This document shows positions 23,670 to 31,890 of a stretch of DNA of 64,000 nt, one piece after another. Origin of the DNA: Humidesulfovibrio mexicanus (GTDB lineage: Bacteria > Desulfobacterota > Desulfovibrionia > Desulfovibrionales > Desulfovibrionaceae). The translations under genes were made by a program, and so were the position numbers. Where the stretch lies: positions 62,001-126,000 of the forward strand of contig NZ_FZOC01000005.1 of the NCBI RefSeq assembly GCF_900188225.1. Reading direction: 5' to 3'. The notes under the pieces are model-generated. The model saw only the letters and a list, made by a program, of their open reading frames with translations. It ran no database searches and was not told where the DNA came from. The first letter of the stretch is position 1. Every line of letters starts with the position of its first letter.

Positions 23670-24620
23670 CTACAGCCCGAGCACCTTTTTGAAGTAGTCG
23701 ATGGTGGGGCCGAGGCCGTCCTCCAGCAGCACCTTGGGCTCCCAGGCGAAGGCGGTCCTGGCCAGGGCGATGTCCGGCCTGCGCTGCATGGGGTCGTCCT
23801 GGGGCAGGGGCTTGTGGACGATTGTGGACGACGAGCCCAGGCGGGCCACGACCTTTTCGGCAAGCTCCAGGATGGTGAACTCCCGCGGGTTGCCCAGGTT
23901 CACCGGCCCGGTGAAGTCGTCGGGCGTGTGCTCCATCAGGCGGATGAGCCCTTCCACCAGGTCGTCCACGTAGCAGAAGGAGCGGGTCTGGTCGCCCTTG
24001 CCGTACACGGTGATGTCCTCGCCGCGCAGGGCCTGGACGATGAAGTTGGAGACCACGCGGCCATCGTCCACCGCCATGCGCGGGCCGTAGGTGTTGAAGA
24101 TGCGGGCCACCTTGATGCGCAGGCGGTGCTGGCGGTGGTAGTCGAAAAAGAGCGTCTCGGCGCAGCGCTTGCCCTCGTCGTAGCAGGCGCGGGGGCCGAT
24201 GGGGTTGACGTTGCCCCAGTAGCCTTCCTGCTGCGGATGCATGGCCGGGTCGCCATACACCTCGCTTGTGCTGGCTTGCAAAATCTTGGCCTTGATGCGC
24301 TTGGCCAGGCCCAGCATGTTGATGGCCCCGTGGACGCTGGTCTTGGTGGTCTGCACGGGGTCGTGCTGGTAGTGGATGGGCGAGGCCGGGCAGGCGAGGT
24401 TGTAGATCTCGTCCACCTCCACATACAGGGGGAAGGTCACGTCGTGGCGCAGCACCTCGAAACGCGGGTGCCCCAGCAGATGGCGGATGTTTTCCTTGCG
24501 GCCCGTGAAGTAGTTGTCCACGCACAGAACGTCGTTTCCCGCCTCCAGCAGGCGCTCGCACAGGTGGGAGCCCAGGAAGCCGGATCCGCCGGTGATGAGG
24601 ATGCGTTTTGCGTTGGCCAT
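23670..24620 (-). CDS. uxs: UDP-glucuronate decarboxylase (UDP-xylose synthase)
   Basis: A 316-residue short-chain dehydrogenase/reductase of the extended type, converting UDP-glucuronate to UDP-xylose with bound NAD. The Rossmann motif is [20 protein letters not shown]; subgroup features are [29 protein letters not shown], the TSEVYGDP serine, and the catalytic YxxxK in [16 protein letters not shown] precedes the ATG at 24620. It is the first gene of a two-gene unit with the amidotransferase, suggesting surface polysaccharide precursor synthesis. Confidence 0.9.
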   Translation of the reverse strand: MANAKRILITGGSGFLGSHLCERLLEAGNDVLCVDNYFTGRKENIRHLLGHPRFEVLRHDVTFPLYVEVDEIYNLACPASPIHYQHDPVQTTKTSVHGAINMLGLAKRIKAKILQASTSEVYGDPAMHPQQEGYWGNVNPIGPRACYDEGKRCAETLFFDYHRQHRLRIKVARIFNTYGPRMAVDDGRVVSNFIVQALRGEDITVYGKGDQTRSFCYVDDLVEGLIRLMEHTPDDFTGPVNLGNPREFTILELAEKVVARLGSSSTIVHKPLPQDDPMQRRPDIALARTAFAWEPKVLLEDGLGPTIDYFKKVLGL

Positions 24621-24735
24621 GCGCTCTCCGGATTGAGGTTTTTCAGCTGGAATGAGCAATATGCCGAATCGGCCGGGCGCACAAGCGGCCGGGAGCGGAG
24701 GGATCTGCGGGAAAAGTGTTACGAATCATAAAATT

Positions 24736-24768
24736 GTGCTACCAAACGGGTTGAATTTGATGTAGCAC
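24736..24768. repeat. Inverted repeat GTGCTAC / GTAGCAC
   Basis: Two perfect 7-base arms (24736-24742 and 24762-24768) are separated by 19 bases in the uxs-nuoA intergenic region, 116 bases upstream of the uxs start. It may be an operator or a stem-loop. No T-run follows. Confidence 0.4.
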
Positions 24769-25017
24769 CGTGTCTCGCCATGTGGGGGAGTGTGCGTCTC
24801 TGTGTCTTTCTCCGTGGAATTTTGTATATCATCTTGGTTTTATGAGTAAAATTGATTATTGCCTACGGGGGAGCAGGAATTCTCCACAGGGTCTTGATGA
24901 TTGTGAAAACATGAACATGTAAAAAATATATATTTGCAAATCAGCTAGTTGCTCCGACGCGGACGGGCAAAAAAAACACGGACGAGGTGAGATTTTCCGG
25001 AACAGGGGTTGACGTCC

Positions 25018-25046
25018 TTCGCAAGTCGGGGCAGAGTAGGGATAAT
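25018..25046 (+). promoter_or_regulatory. Candidate nuo operon promoter
   Basis: TTCGCA (25018-25023) and GATAAT (25041-25046) lie 17 bases apart, about 64 bases before the nuoA ATG. A second -35-like TTGACG at 25009 is too far away for this -10. The assignment is by consensus matching only. Confidence 0.4.
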
Positions 25047-25109
25047 AGACCAAAAGGTTTGGCAAGGCTCATTTTTCCGGACTGTTTTCTTCCGGTAAGG
25101 GGGAGTTTT

Positions 25110-25487
25110 ATGGTCTTTAGCTGGCTTCACTTCGCCATCATTCTGTTCCTTCTGGGCGGACTGCTGTTTGCTGGCGGTCCGCTCATTTTGTCGTACCTGG
25201 TGGCGCCGCGTGCGCGCGGAGGGGATATGGGAATGCCGTACGAGTGCGGCATGAGACCCTACGGCGGCGCCTGGACGAGCTTCGGGATCAACTACTACGT
25301 CTACGCGATGCTGTTCCTGGCCTTCGACGTGGACGTGCTTTACCTGTTCCCGGTGGCGACGGCCTACCGTTTCACCGAGGGCTGGCTGCCCTTCCTGGAA
25401 ATGGTCATCTTCCTCACTGTGCTCGCGCTCGCAATCATCTACTTCTGGGCGAAAGGGGTGTTCACATGGCCGCGCAAAATCTCATAG
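25110..25487 (+). CDS. nuoA: NADH-quinone oxidoreductase subunit A
   Basis: A 125-residue membrane subunit of complex I with three hydrophobic helices. The family signature is [13 protein letters not shown], followed by [22 protein letters not shown]. It forms part of the junction between the membrane arm and the hydrophilic arm near the quinone tunnel. AAGGGGGAG precedes the ATG. It is the first gene of a 13-gene operon, and its end overlaps nuoB by 22 bases. Confidence 0.96.
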   Translation: MVFSWLHFAIILFLLGGLLFAGGPLILSYLVAPRARGGDMGMPYECGMRPYGGAWTSFGINYYVYAMLFLAFDVDVLYLFPVATAYRFTEGWLPFLEMVIFLTVLALAIIYFWAKGVFTWPRKIS

Positions 25488-26011
25488 CGCAAAAACCCGA
25501 CGTCGTTGTCGCCGACCCGCTGCTGAACATCGGGCCGGGCAAGCAGATCGTGGACCTGTGCCGGTCCATGTCTTTGTGGCCCATGACCTTCGGCCTGGCC
25601 TGCTGCGCCATTGAGATGATGGCCGTGGGCATGGCCCGGTGGGACATCGCCCGTTTCGGGGCCGAGGTGTTCCGCCCTTCGCCCAGGCAGAGCGATTTGA
25701 TGATCGTGGCCGGCACGGTGACCAAGAAAATGGCCCCCGCCGTGGTGCGCCTGTATGAGCAGATGCCCGCCCCGCGCTGGGTCATGGCGCTGGGCAACTG
25801 CGCCATCTCCGGCGGTCCCTTCCGCTACAAGGACCAGTACGGCATCATGGAGGGCGTGGACACGCTCATCCCTGTGGACGTGTACGTTCCCGGCTGCCCG
25901 CCCAGGCCCGAGGGCCTGCTGGAGGGGCTTTTCCTCCTGCAGGAGAAGATCACCGGCAAGCGCTTCTGGCCCAATCCCCCTGTGGACGGGCCCTTCGAGG
26001 AGGGCAAGTAG
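25466..26011 (+). CDS. nuoB: NADH-quinone oxidoreductase subunit B
   Basis: A 181-residue subunit carrying the terminal 4Fe-4S cluster N2, which reduces quinone. The four ligands are visible as adjacent Cys46-Cys47 ([11 protein letters not shown]), Cys112 (LGNCAISGG) and Cys144 ([13 protein letters not shown]). It belongs to the Q-module with NuoC, NuoD and NuoI. Its start lies inside the end of nuoA, and its stop directly abuts the nuoC ATG. Confidence 0.97.
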   Translation: MAAQNLIAQKPDVVVADPLLNIGPGKQIVDLCRSMSLWPMTFGLACCAIEMMAVGMARWDIARFGAEVFRPSPRQSDLMIVAGTVTKKMAPAVVRLYEQMPAPRWVMALGNCAISGGPFRYKDQYGIMEGVDTLIPVDVYVPGCPPRPEGLLEGLFLLQEKITGKRFWPNPPVDGPFEEGK

Positions 26012-26542
26012 ATGGAAGAGCTGCTGAAAGGCCTGGCCGTGGACTACATGGCCAAGGGAGAGTTCCGCAAGACGGGCTTGAGCTGGCAGGCCATTTTGCC
26101 CGCGGGCAGTCTGGTGCGCGCCGCCGAGCGGCTGCTGGCGGCAGGGTATTTCCTGGAGGACATCGGCGCGGTGGATTGTGCGGAAGGGTTTGTGGTGAAC
26201 TATAACTTCGCCCACTGGGACACGCCGGGCAGGGCGCGGCTGCGCGTCATCGCCCCGCACGACGCGCCAAGCGTTCCCTCCATTGCGGGGGTGTACCACG
26301 GTGCGGAGTGGCACGAGCGCGAGGTCCGCGATTTTCACGGCGTGCTGTTCGAGGGCAACCCGAACTTCATTCCGCTTTTGATCGACCCGGACATGGCCGA
26401 CTGCTTCCCCCTGCGCAAGGACCCGAAATCGCGCTCCAAGATGCGCGACGTTCTGGAGGCCGGGCAGGTGGTGTTCTGCGCGCCCGCCTTTTCCCTCATG
26501 ACGCCCGACGCCCCGGCAGAGGGCGCCGCCGACAAGGCATAA
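26012..26542 (+). CDS. nuoC: NADH-quinone oxidoreductase subunit C
   Basis: A 176-residue peripheral subunit of the complex I Q-module. The conserved block is HDAPSVPSIAGVYHGAEWHEREVRDFHGVLFEGNP (start to end of the motif region, residues about 85-120), followed by LIDPDMADCFPLRKD. The C-terminus is a short Ala/Pro tail. NuoC and NuoD are separate proteins here, not the fused NuoCD of enterobacteria. The gene begins immediately after nuoB. Confidence 0.94.
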   Translation: MEELLKGLAVDYMAKGEFRKTGLSWQAILPAGSLVRAAERLLAAGYFLEDIGAVDCAEGFVVNYNFAHWDTPGRARLRVIAPHDAPSVPSIAGVYHGAEWHEREVRDFHGVLFEGNPNFIPLLIDPDMADCFPLRKDPKSRSKMRDVLEAGQVVFCAPAFSLMTPDAPAEGAADKA

Positions 26543-26562
26543 CCCAAGGACGGCGCGGAGCT

Positions 26563-27729
26563 ATGACACAGAACGCCTTTACCGACATGGTCGCCGGAGA
26601 CTTCTACACCACCAACTTCGCCAAGGACGCGAAGGACGGCTCGCTGATTCTGAACCTGGGCCCGCAGCACCCCTCCACCCACGGCGTGTTGCGCGTCATC
26701 GTGGAGCTGGACGGCGAATACGTCCTGCGCGCGGAGCCGGTGCTGGGCTATCTGCACCGGATGCACGAGAAGATGGCCGAGATCAAAACCGCGGCCCAGT
26801 ACATTCCCAACATGGGCCGGGTGGACTACGGCCACGCGATCGGCTGGAACTGGGCCTTTGTGGGCGCGGTGGAGAAGCTGGCCGGCATCGAGGTTCCGGA
26901 ACGCGCCGAGTACGTGCGCGTCGTCACCTGCGAATTGAACCGTCTCGCCTCGCACCTCCTGTGGTGGGGCGCATACCTGCTCGACCTGGGGGCCTTCACC
27001 CCCATCATGTACGCCTTCGACGACCGCGAAAAGATTCTGGACATCCTGCAGCGGCCCACGGGTTCGCGCCTTACCTACAGCTACTTCCGCGTTGGCGGCG
27101 TGGCCCAGGACCTGGACGACGAGGCCATACGCCTCATCCGCGAGTTCATTCCCTGGATGCGCTCGCGGCTGCCCATGTACAAGGATCTGGTCTCCGACAA
27201 CATCATCCTGCGCCGCCGCATAGAGGGCGTGGGAGCCATAGAGCCCGAATGCTGCCAGCGCTACGGCGCAACGGGCCCCGTGCTGCGCGGATCGGGAGTG
27301 GGCTACGACGTGCGCCGCATCGACCCCTATTCCGTGTACCCCAAGCTGGACTTCGAGATTCCCACCTCAAATCTCAAGGACGCCCGCGGCCGCTACGATG
27401 TGCGCATCGCCGAGTTCGAACAGAGCTTGCGCATCATCGAACAGTGCCTGGACATGATGCCCGAGGGCGAGGTGCTGGTGAAGGGCGCGCCCAAGCCGAG
27501 TTGGAAGGCCCCCAAGGGCGAGTCCTACTTCGCGGTGGAAGGGGCGCGCGGCAAGATCGGCGTGCATCTTGTCTCCGATGGGGGCAAGAACCTGTACCGC
27601 TGCAAGCTGCGCGCGCCGGGCTACTGCAACTTGAGCCTTTTCGCCGAAGTCTCGAAGGGCACCATCCTGGCCGATGCCGTGGCCATCCTGGGCAGCCTCG
27701 ATCTGATCATCCCGGAAATCGACAGGTAG
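26563..27729 (+). CDS. nuoD: NADH-quinone oxidoreductase subunit D
   Basis: A 388-residue 49-kDa-type subunit that forms the quinone-binding pocket with NuoB and is related to [NiFe] hydrogenase large subunits. Signatures include LNLGPQHPSTHGVLRVIVEL, GYLHRMHEKMAE, CELNRLASHLLWWG and the C-terminal ILGSLDLIIPEIDR. The ATG follows a GGAG. Length is standard for the unfused subunit. Confidence 0.97.
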   Translation: MTQNAFTDMVAGDFYTTNFAKDAKDGSLILNLGPQHPSTHGVLRVIVELDGEYVLRAEPVLGYLHRMHEKMAEIKTAAQYIPNMGRVDYGHAIGWNWAFVGAVEKLAGIEVPERAEYVRVVTCELNRLASHLLWWGAYLLDLGAFTPIMYAFDDREKILDILQRPTGSRLTYSYFRVGGVAQDLDDEAIRLIREFIPWMRSRLPMYKDLVSDNIILRRRIEGVGAIEPECCQRYGATGPVLRGSGVGYDVRRIDPYSVYPKLDFEIPTSNLKDARGRYDVRIAEFEQSLRIIEQCLDMMPEGEVLVKGAPKPSWKAPKGESYFAVEGARGKIGVHLVSDGGKNLYRCKLRAPGYCNLSLFAEVSKGTILADAVAILGSLDLIIPEIDR

Positions 27730-27738
27730 GAGAACGCG

Positions 27739-28722
27739 ATGCCCGCAGAACTCATACGCATCCTCGTGGGCCTTGTGGCCGTGGCCGTCAGCGTGGGCCT
27801 CATCGGCCTGGTGATGGTCTGGGTGGAGCGCAAGGTGGCCGGCCACATCCAGCGGCGGCCAGGACCCTACGAGGTCGGCCCCAACGGATTGTTGCAGCCC
27901 CTGGCCGACGCCCTCAAACTTGTGGGCAAGCAGTTGTTCATGCCCGACAAGGCCGACCCCATCCTGTTCTGGCTGGCGCCGGTGCTTTCCTTCCTGCCGG
28001 TGCTGCTGCTCTTCCTGCCCCTGCCCGTGGGCGACGGCCTCTACGCCCTGGACATCAACCTCGGCCTGCTGCTGATTCTGGCCTTCTCCGGTCTGGCGGT
28101 GCTTTCGCTGCTTCTGGGCGGCTGGGCCTCCAACAACAAGTACGGTCTGCTGGGCGCGGCGCGCGCGGTGGCGCAGTCCGTGGCCTACGAGATCCCGCTG
28201 CTGCTCTCTGTCCTGGCGGTCAGCTTCGTGGCCGGCAGCCTGGACCTGGCCCAGGTGGTGAAAGGGCAGGGCGCGTGGCCCTGGAACTGGAACATCATGA
28301 CCCAGCCTCTGGCTTTCCTTATTTATATAGTGAGCGCCCTTGGCGAAACCAACCGCGCCCCCTTCGACCTTCCCGAGGCCGAGAGCGAACTGACCGCCGG
28401 GTTCCACACCGAGTATTCGGGCATGGGCTTCGGCCTGTTCTTCCTGGCGGAGTACGCCAACATGGTGGTGGTCTGCTCCGTGGCCACGGCGCTGTTTTTG
28501 GGCGGCTGGCAGGGGCCGGTGCTGCCCGGTCCGGTGTGGTTCGTGCTCAAGGTGTCATTGTTGATGCTGCTCCTGGTCTTCTTCCGCTGGACCTATCCGC
28601 GCGTACGTTTCGACCAGCTCTTGAACATCAACTGGAAGTGGCTGCTGCCCCTGGCCGTGCTGAACCTTCTTGGCACGAGCTTCTTCGTCAAGCTTGCCCA
28701 GTTCACCGAAGTGCGTTGGTAA
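27739..28722 (+). CDS. nuoH: NADH-quinone oxidoreductase subunit H
   Basis: A 327-residue membrane subunit with about eight helices that links the quinone site to the proton-pumping arm. Family blocks are MVWVERKVAGHIQRRPGPYE, GLLQPLADALKLVGKQ, EIPLLLSVLAV and SALGETNRAPFDLPEAESEL. It begins ten bases after nuoD. Confidence 0.97.
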   Translation: MPAELIRILVGLVAVAVSVGLIGLVMVWVERKVAGHIQRRPGPYEVGPNGLLQPLADALKLVGKQLFMPDKADPILFWLAPVLSFLPVLLLFLPLPVGDGLYALDINLGLLLILAFSGLAVLSLLLGGWASNNKYGLLGAARAVAQSVAYEIPLLLSVLAVSFVAGSLDLAQVVKGQGAWPWNWNIMTQPLAFLIYIVSALGETNRAPFDLPEAESELTAGFHTEYSGMGFGLFFLAEYANMVVVCSVATALFLGGWQGPVLPGPVWFVLKVSLLMLLLVFFRWTYPRVRFDQLLNINWKWLLPLAVLNLLGTSFFVKLAQFTEVRW

Positions 28723-28732
28723 AGGGAGCGCT

Positions 28733-29296
28733 ATGAACGCCATCAAGGAAGCTTTCAAGACCGTCTCCGACTTGTGGAGCCTCATGGTGGGCCTGCGCGT
28801 CACCGGGAAATATTTCCTGGAGCCGCAGCGCACCGTGCGCTACCCCTGGAAGGCGCTGGCCAACACCGACTCCTACAAAGGCCACCTGGAGTTGGTGGGA
28901 GGAGTGAAGGACCCCTTCAAGCCACGCTGCATTTCTTGCGGCATGTGCGCCATCTCCTGCCCCTCGAACTGCCTCACCGTGGTCAAGCGGAAGCCCCCGA
29001 AACCCACGCCCGAGGAAGAGAAGGCCCTGGCCGAGGCCAAGGCCAACGGGGAGAAGCCCAAGGACAAGACGCCCAAAGATCCTGAAAAGTTCTTGTACGA
29101 TTACACATTGTGCAGCCTGTGCGGCACCTGCATGGAGAACTGTCCGGCGGGCGCGTTGCGGTTTTCCAAGAACATCTACCTGGCGGGCTATTCGCGCAAC
29201 GACTTCCTCTTCGACCTGGTGCTGAAGCTCAGGGAGACGGAGGGCGCGGCCCCGGCCGAGCCTGCGGCACAACCCGCAGAGAAGAGCGAGGCGTAA
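28733..29296 (+). CDS. nuoI: NADH-quinone oxidoreductase subunit I with an inserted charged loop
   Basis: A 187-residue ferredoxin-like subunit with two 4Fe-4S clusters (N6a, N6b). Ligands are Cys66, 69, 72, 76 (CISCGMCAISCP) and Cys127, 130, 133, 137 (CSLCGTCMENCP). Between the two motifs lies an unusually long, charged Lys/Glu/Pro loop at residues about 86-118. With no NuoEFG, this subunit is the most likely entry point for electrons from a soluble donor such as ferredoxin; that is inference. It begins ten bases after nuoH. Confidence 0.94.
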   Translation: MNAIKEAFKTVSDLWSLMVGLRVTGKYFLEPQRTVRYPWKALANTDSYKGHLELVGGVKDPFKPRCISCGMCAISCPSNCLTVVKRKPPKPTPEEEKALAEAKANGEKPKDKTPKDPEKFLYDYTLCSLCGTCMENCPAGALRFSKNIYLAGYSRNDFLFDLVLKLRETEGAAPAEPAAQPAEKSEA

Positions 29297-29299
29297 GCT

Positions 29300-29809
29300 A
29301 TGGAAGTGATGGCAAAAGTCGCCTTCGGGCTGTACACCCTGATCATCCTTGGCGGCAGCCTGCTGGCCGTGGGGGCCAAAAGCCTTGTGCGGGCCATGGT
29401 GGGGCTCATCGCCACGCTCCTGGGTGTCGCGGGCATGTACATGCTGTTGAACAGCCCGTTCATGGCCTTCATGCAAATCCTCATCTACGTGGGCGCGGTG
29501 TGCGTGCTCATCTTCTTCGCCATCATGCTCACCCGCGCCTCTCCGGACGGCGAGGAGGCGGAGAGCGCGCCCTTGTACCAGAACGTGCTGGCGCTTTTGG
29601 CGGTCGTGGTCACCGGCGGGGTGCTGTCCTGGCTGGTGCTCACCCGGCCGCTGGCCACAACGGGCGTTCCCGTGGAGGTGAACATCCAGAAGCTGGGCCT
29701 GGGCCTGCTTGGCCCTTATGGGCTTGCCTTTGAGCTGATTTCGGTGGTGCTGCTGGTCTCCATGGCCGGTGCGGTGCTGCTGGCGTGGGAGAGGAGGAAC
29801 GGCAAATGA
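29300..29809 (+). CDS. nuoJ: NADH-quinone oxidoreductase subunit J
   Basis: A 169-residue membrane subunit with about five hydrophobic helices. The conserved stretch is LVRAMVGLIATLLGVAGMYM and FMQILIYVGAVCVLIFFAIML, which includes the pi-bulge helix region typical of NuoJ. It overlaps nuoK by four bases (ATGA) and follows nuoI by three bases. Confidence 0.94.
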   Translation: MEVMAKVAFGLYTLIILGGSLLAVGAKSLVRAMVGLIATLLGVAGMYMLLNSPFMAFMQILIYVGAVCVLIFFAIMLTRASPDGEEAESAPLYQNVLALLAVVVTGGVLSWLVLTRPLATTGVPVEVNIQKLGLGLLGPYGLAFELISVVLLVSMAGAVLLAWERRNGK

Positions 29810-30114
29810 GTCCGCTTGTCTTGTATCAACTGGTGGCCCTGATTCTGCTTCTGGCGGGGCTTTTCGGCATCACGCAGCGCAAGACCCTGGTGGGGATGCT
29901 CATCTGCGTGGAGCTCATGCTCAACGGCGCGGGGCTGTCCATTGTGGCGGCGGCGCAGCTCACCCCGGCCAACGCCGTGCTGGGGCAGCTGGGAACCCTG
30001 TTCGTCATGGGGCTTGCGGCGGCGGAGGCAACCCTGGTCCTGGCCATCATCGTGGTCATCGCCCGGCGGTTTGGCAGCACCAAAACCAGCGTCGTTTCGA
30101 CTCTGAAGGGATGA
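29806..30114 (+). CDS. nuoK: NADH-quinone oxidoreductase subunit K
   Basis: A 102-residue, three-helix membrane subunit related to MrpC. It carries the two conserved glutamates in LVGMLICVELMLNGAG and in GLAAAEATLVLAIIV, which form part of the proton path. The ATG at 29806 lies in an ATGA overlap with nuoJ and has GAGGAGG upstream. Confidence 0.95.
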   Translation: MSPLVLYQLVALILLLAGLFGITQRKTLVGMLICVELMLNGAGLSIVAAAQLTPANAVLGQLGTLFVMGLAAAEATLVLAIIVVIARRFGSTKTSVVSTLKG

Positions 30115-30121
30115 GCACGCC

Positions 30122-31618
30122 ATGACGGGGATCATCGAAAGCGCACGCGTTCTCCTGCCGGTGGCCTTCACCCTGCTGGCGCCGCTGTTCATTTGGCTGA
30201 ACCGGGGCAACCAGAACCGGCGTGAAGCCATGAGCTTCATTGCCGGAGCTCTGACCTTCGCCTCGGTTCTGTCGCTGGCGCCGCAGGTTCTGGCCGGGAA
30301 CATCTGGAAGTACACACTCTTTGAAATCATGCCGGGCATCACCGTCACCTTCATGGCCGACGGTCTGTCCCTCATTTTCGGCCTGGTGGCCTCGTTTTTG
30401 TGGATGCTCGCCACCAGCTACAACATCGGCTACATGCGCAGCCTGGATGAGCACGCCCAGACGCGCTACTACGTCTGCTTCGCCGTGGCCATCTTCGGCG
30501 CGGAGGGCGTGGCCCTGTCGGCCAACGTGTTCACGCTCTACCTCTTCTACGAGGTCATCACCGTGTTCACGTATCCGCTTGTGGCCCACCACCAGGACGA
30601 CGAGGGCTTCGGCGGTGCGCGCAAGTACATCGTGTACCTGATGGGCACCTCCAAGCTCTTCCTGCTGCCGGCCATGGTCATGACCTACGTGCTCTTGGGC
30701 CACCTGGACTTCGCCCTGGGCGACGTGGTCACCGGCATGTTCCCGCCCGATGTGGTGGCCAAGCATCCGCTGGCCGTCACCGTCACGTACGTGCTGTACA
30801 TCGCGGGCATCGGCAAGGCGGCGCTCATGCCGTTCCACAACTGGCTGCCTTCGGCCATGGTGGCCCCCACGCCGGTCTCCGCCCTGCTGCACGCTGTGGC
30901 CGTGGTCAAGGCGGGCGTGTTCTGCGTCTGCCGCATCATCCTCTCCGGCTTCGGGGTTACGGTCATGGACCAGCTGGGCCTGGGCATTCCCACGGCCTGC
31001 GTGGCGGCCTTCACGCTCACCGCCGCCAGCTTCATCGCGCTCACCAAGGACGACCTGAAAGCCCGGCTGGCGTATTCCACCGTGGCCCAGCTCTCCTACG
31101 TGGTCTGCGGCGTGGCGCTTTTGACCCCTCTGGCGGTGCAGGGCGGCATGGCGCACATCGCGCACCACGCCTTCTCCAAGATCACGCTGTTCTTCGCGGC
31201 AGGGGCCATCTACGTGGCCACGCACCTGAAGAAGATCAGCCTCATGGACGGGCTTGGACGCAAGATGCCCTGGACCTTCGGGGCCTTCGCCATCGCGTCC
31301 CTGTCCATGATCGGGATGCCGCCGGTGTGCGGCTTTGTCAGCAAATGGTACATCGTGAACGGGGCGCTGCAGGCGGGGCAGATCATCATCTTCCTGGCCT
31401 TCATGCTTTCCACGGCGCTGAATGCGGGCTACTTTGTGCCGGTCATCTACAGGGCCTTCTTCAGGGAGCCCAGGCCTGAGGACGACCACTTCCACCATTA
31501 CAAGGAAGCGCCGCTGTCCATGGTGATTCCGCTGTGCGCCACGGGGGCCATCTCGGTGCTGCTGGGCCTGTACCCGGCGTTGTTCATGGACTTCGTCCGC
31601 GTGTTCGGCAAGTTCTAG
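30122..31618 (+). CDS. MrpD-like antiporter subunit, extra pump of the nuo operon
   Basis: A 498-residue protein with about 14 membrane helices of the proton-translocating NuoL/M/N-MrpD superfamily. It contains LYLFYEVITVFTYPLVAHHQ (helix-5 glutamate), a pump lysine region GIGKAALMPFHNWLPSAM, HAVAVVKAGVFCVCR and the discontinuous-helix region. It reads most like MrpD-type antiporter subunits, without the NuoL lateral helix. It lies between nuoK and an 86-residue gene, a place normally held by nuoL, and is a candidate fourth pumping subunit of the complex. Confidence 0.85.
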   Translation: MTGIIESARVLLPVAFTLLAPLFIWLNRGNQNRREAMSFIAGALTFASVLSLAPQVLAGNIWKYTLFEIMPGITVTFMADGLSLIFGLVASFLWMLATSYNIGYMRSLDEHAQTRYYVCFAVAIFGAEGVALSANVFTLYLFYEVITVFTYPLVAHHQDDEGFGGARKYIVYLMGTSKLFLLPAMVMTYVLLGHLDFALGDVVTGMFPPDVVAKHPLAVTVTYVLYIAGIGKAALMPFHNWLPSAMVAPTPVSALLHAVAVVKAGVFCVCRIILSGFGVTVMDQLGLGIPTACVAAFTLTAASFIALTKDDLKARLAYSTVAQLSYVVCGVALLTPLAVQGGMAHIAHHAFSKITLFFAAGAIYVATHLKKISLMDGLGRKMPWTFGAFAIASLSMIGMPPVCGFVSKWYIVNGALQAGQIIIFLAFMLSTALNAGYFVPVIYRAFFREPRPEDDHFHHYKEAPLSMVIPLCATGAISVLLGLYPALFMDFVRVFGKF

Positions 31619-31629
31619 GGGGCAAACAC

Positions 31630-31890
31630 ATGAGCCTGTTCGGAATGTTGCTCAATTGGTTGAGGAGCAAGACGGGGATCATCTCCGCGTTGTTCTTCCT
31701 GGGGCTTGCGGGGCTTGTCCTGGCCAACGTGTTCATCCGTCCGCACCATGCGGAATTCGGGCTGGACGCGTATCCGGGCTTCTGGGCCGTGTTCGGCCTG
31801 GTGGGTGGGCTCGCCATGGTCATCATCATGAAAAAGATCGTCCAGCCCATGATCAGCCGGGGAGATGACTATTATGAGCGCAATAGCTAG
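31630..31890 (+). CDS. Small two-helix membrane protein within the nuo operon
   Basis: An 86-residue protein with two strongly hydrophobic helices (ISALFFLGLAGLVLANVFI and FWAVFGLVGGLAMVIIM) joined by a short loop PHHAEFGLDAYPG; the N- and C-termini are charged. I do not recognise a family. It sits between the MrpD-like and NuoL-like genes, overlaps the latter by about 17-26 bases and shares the operon's direction, so it is probably an accessory membrane subunit of this complex. Start at ATG 31630. Confidence 0.72.
   Translation: MSLFGMLLNWLRSKTGIISALFFLGLAGLVLANVFIRPHHAEFGLDAYPGFWAVFGLVGGLAMVIIMKKIVQPMISRGDDYYERNS

Larger units (their letters stand above)
24621..25109. other. AT-rich intergenic region between uxs and nuoA
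   Basis: This 489-base divergent gap has no convincing gene on either strand. The part from about 24720 to 24970 is clearly richer in A and T than the rest of the window. It contains an inverted repeat at 24736-24768 and a candidate nuoA promoter at 25018-25046, with the AAGGGGGAG ribosome-binding site of nuoA at the end. Confidence 0.6.
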
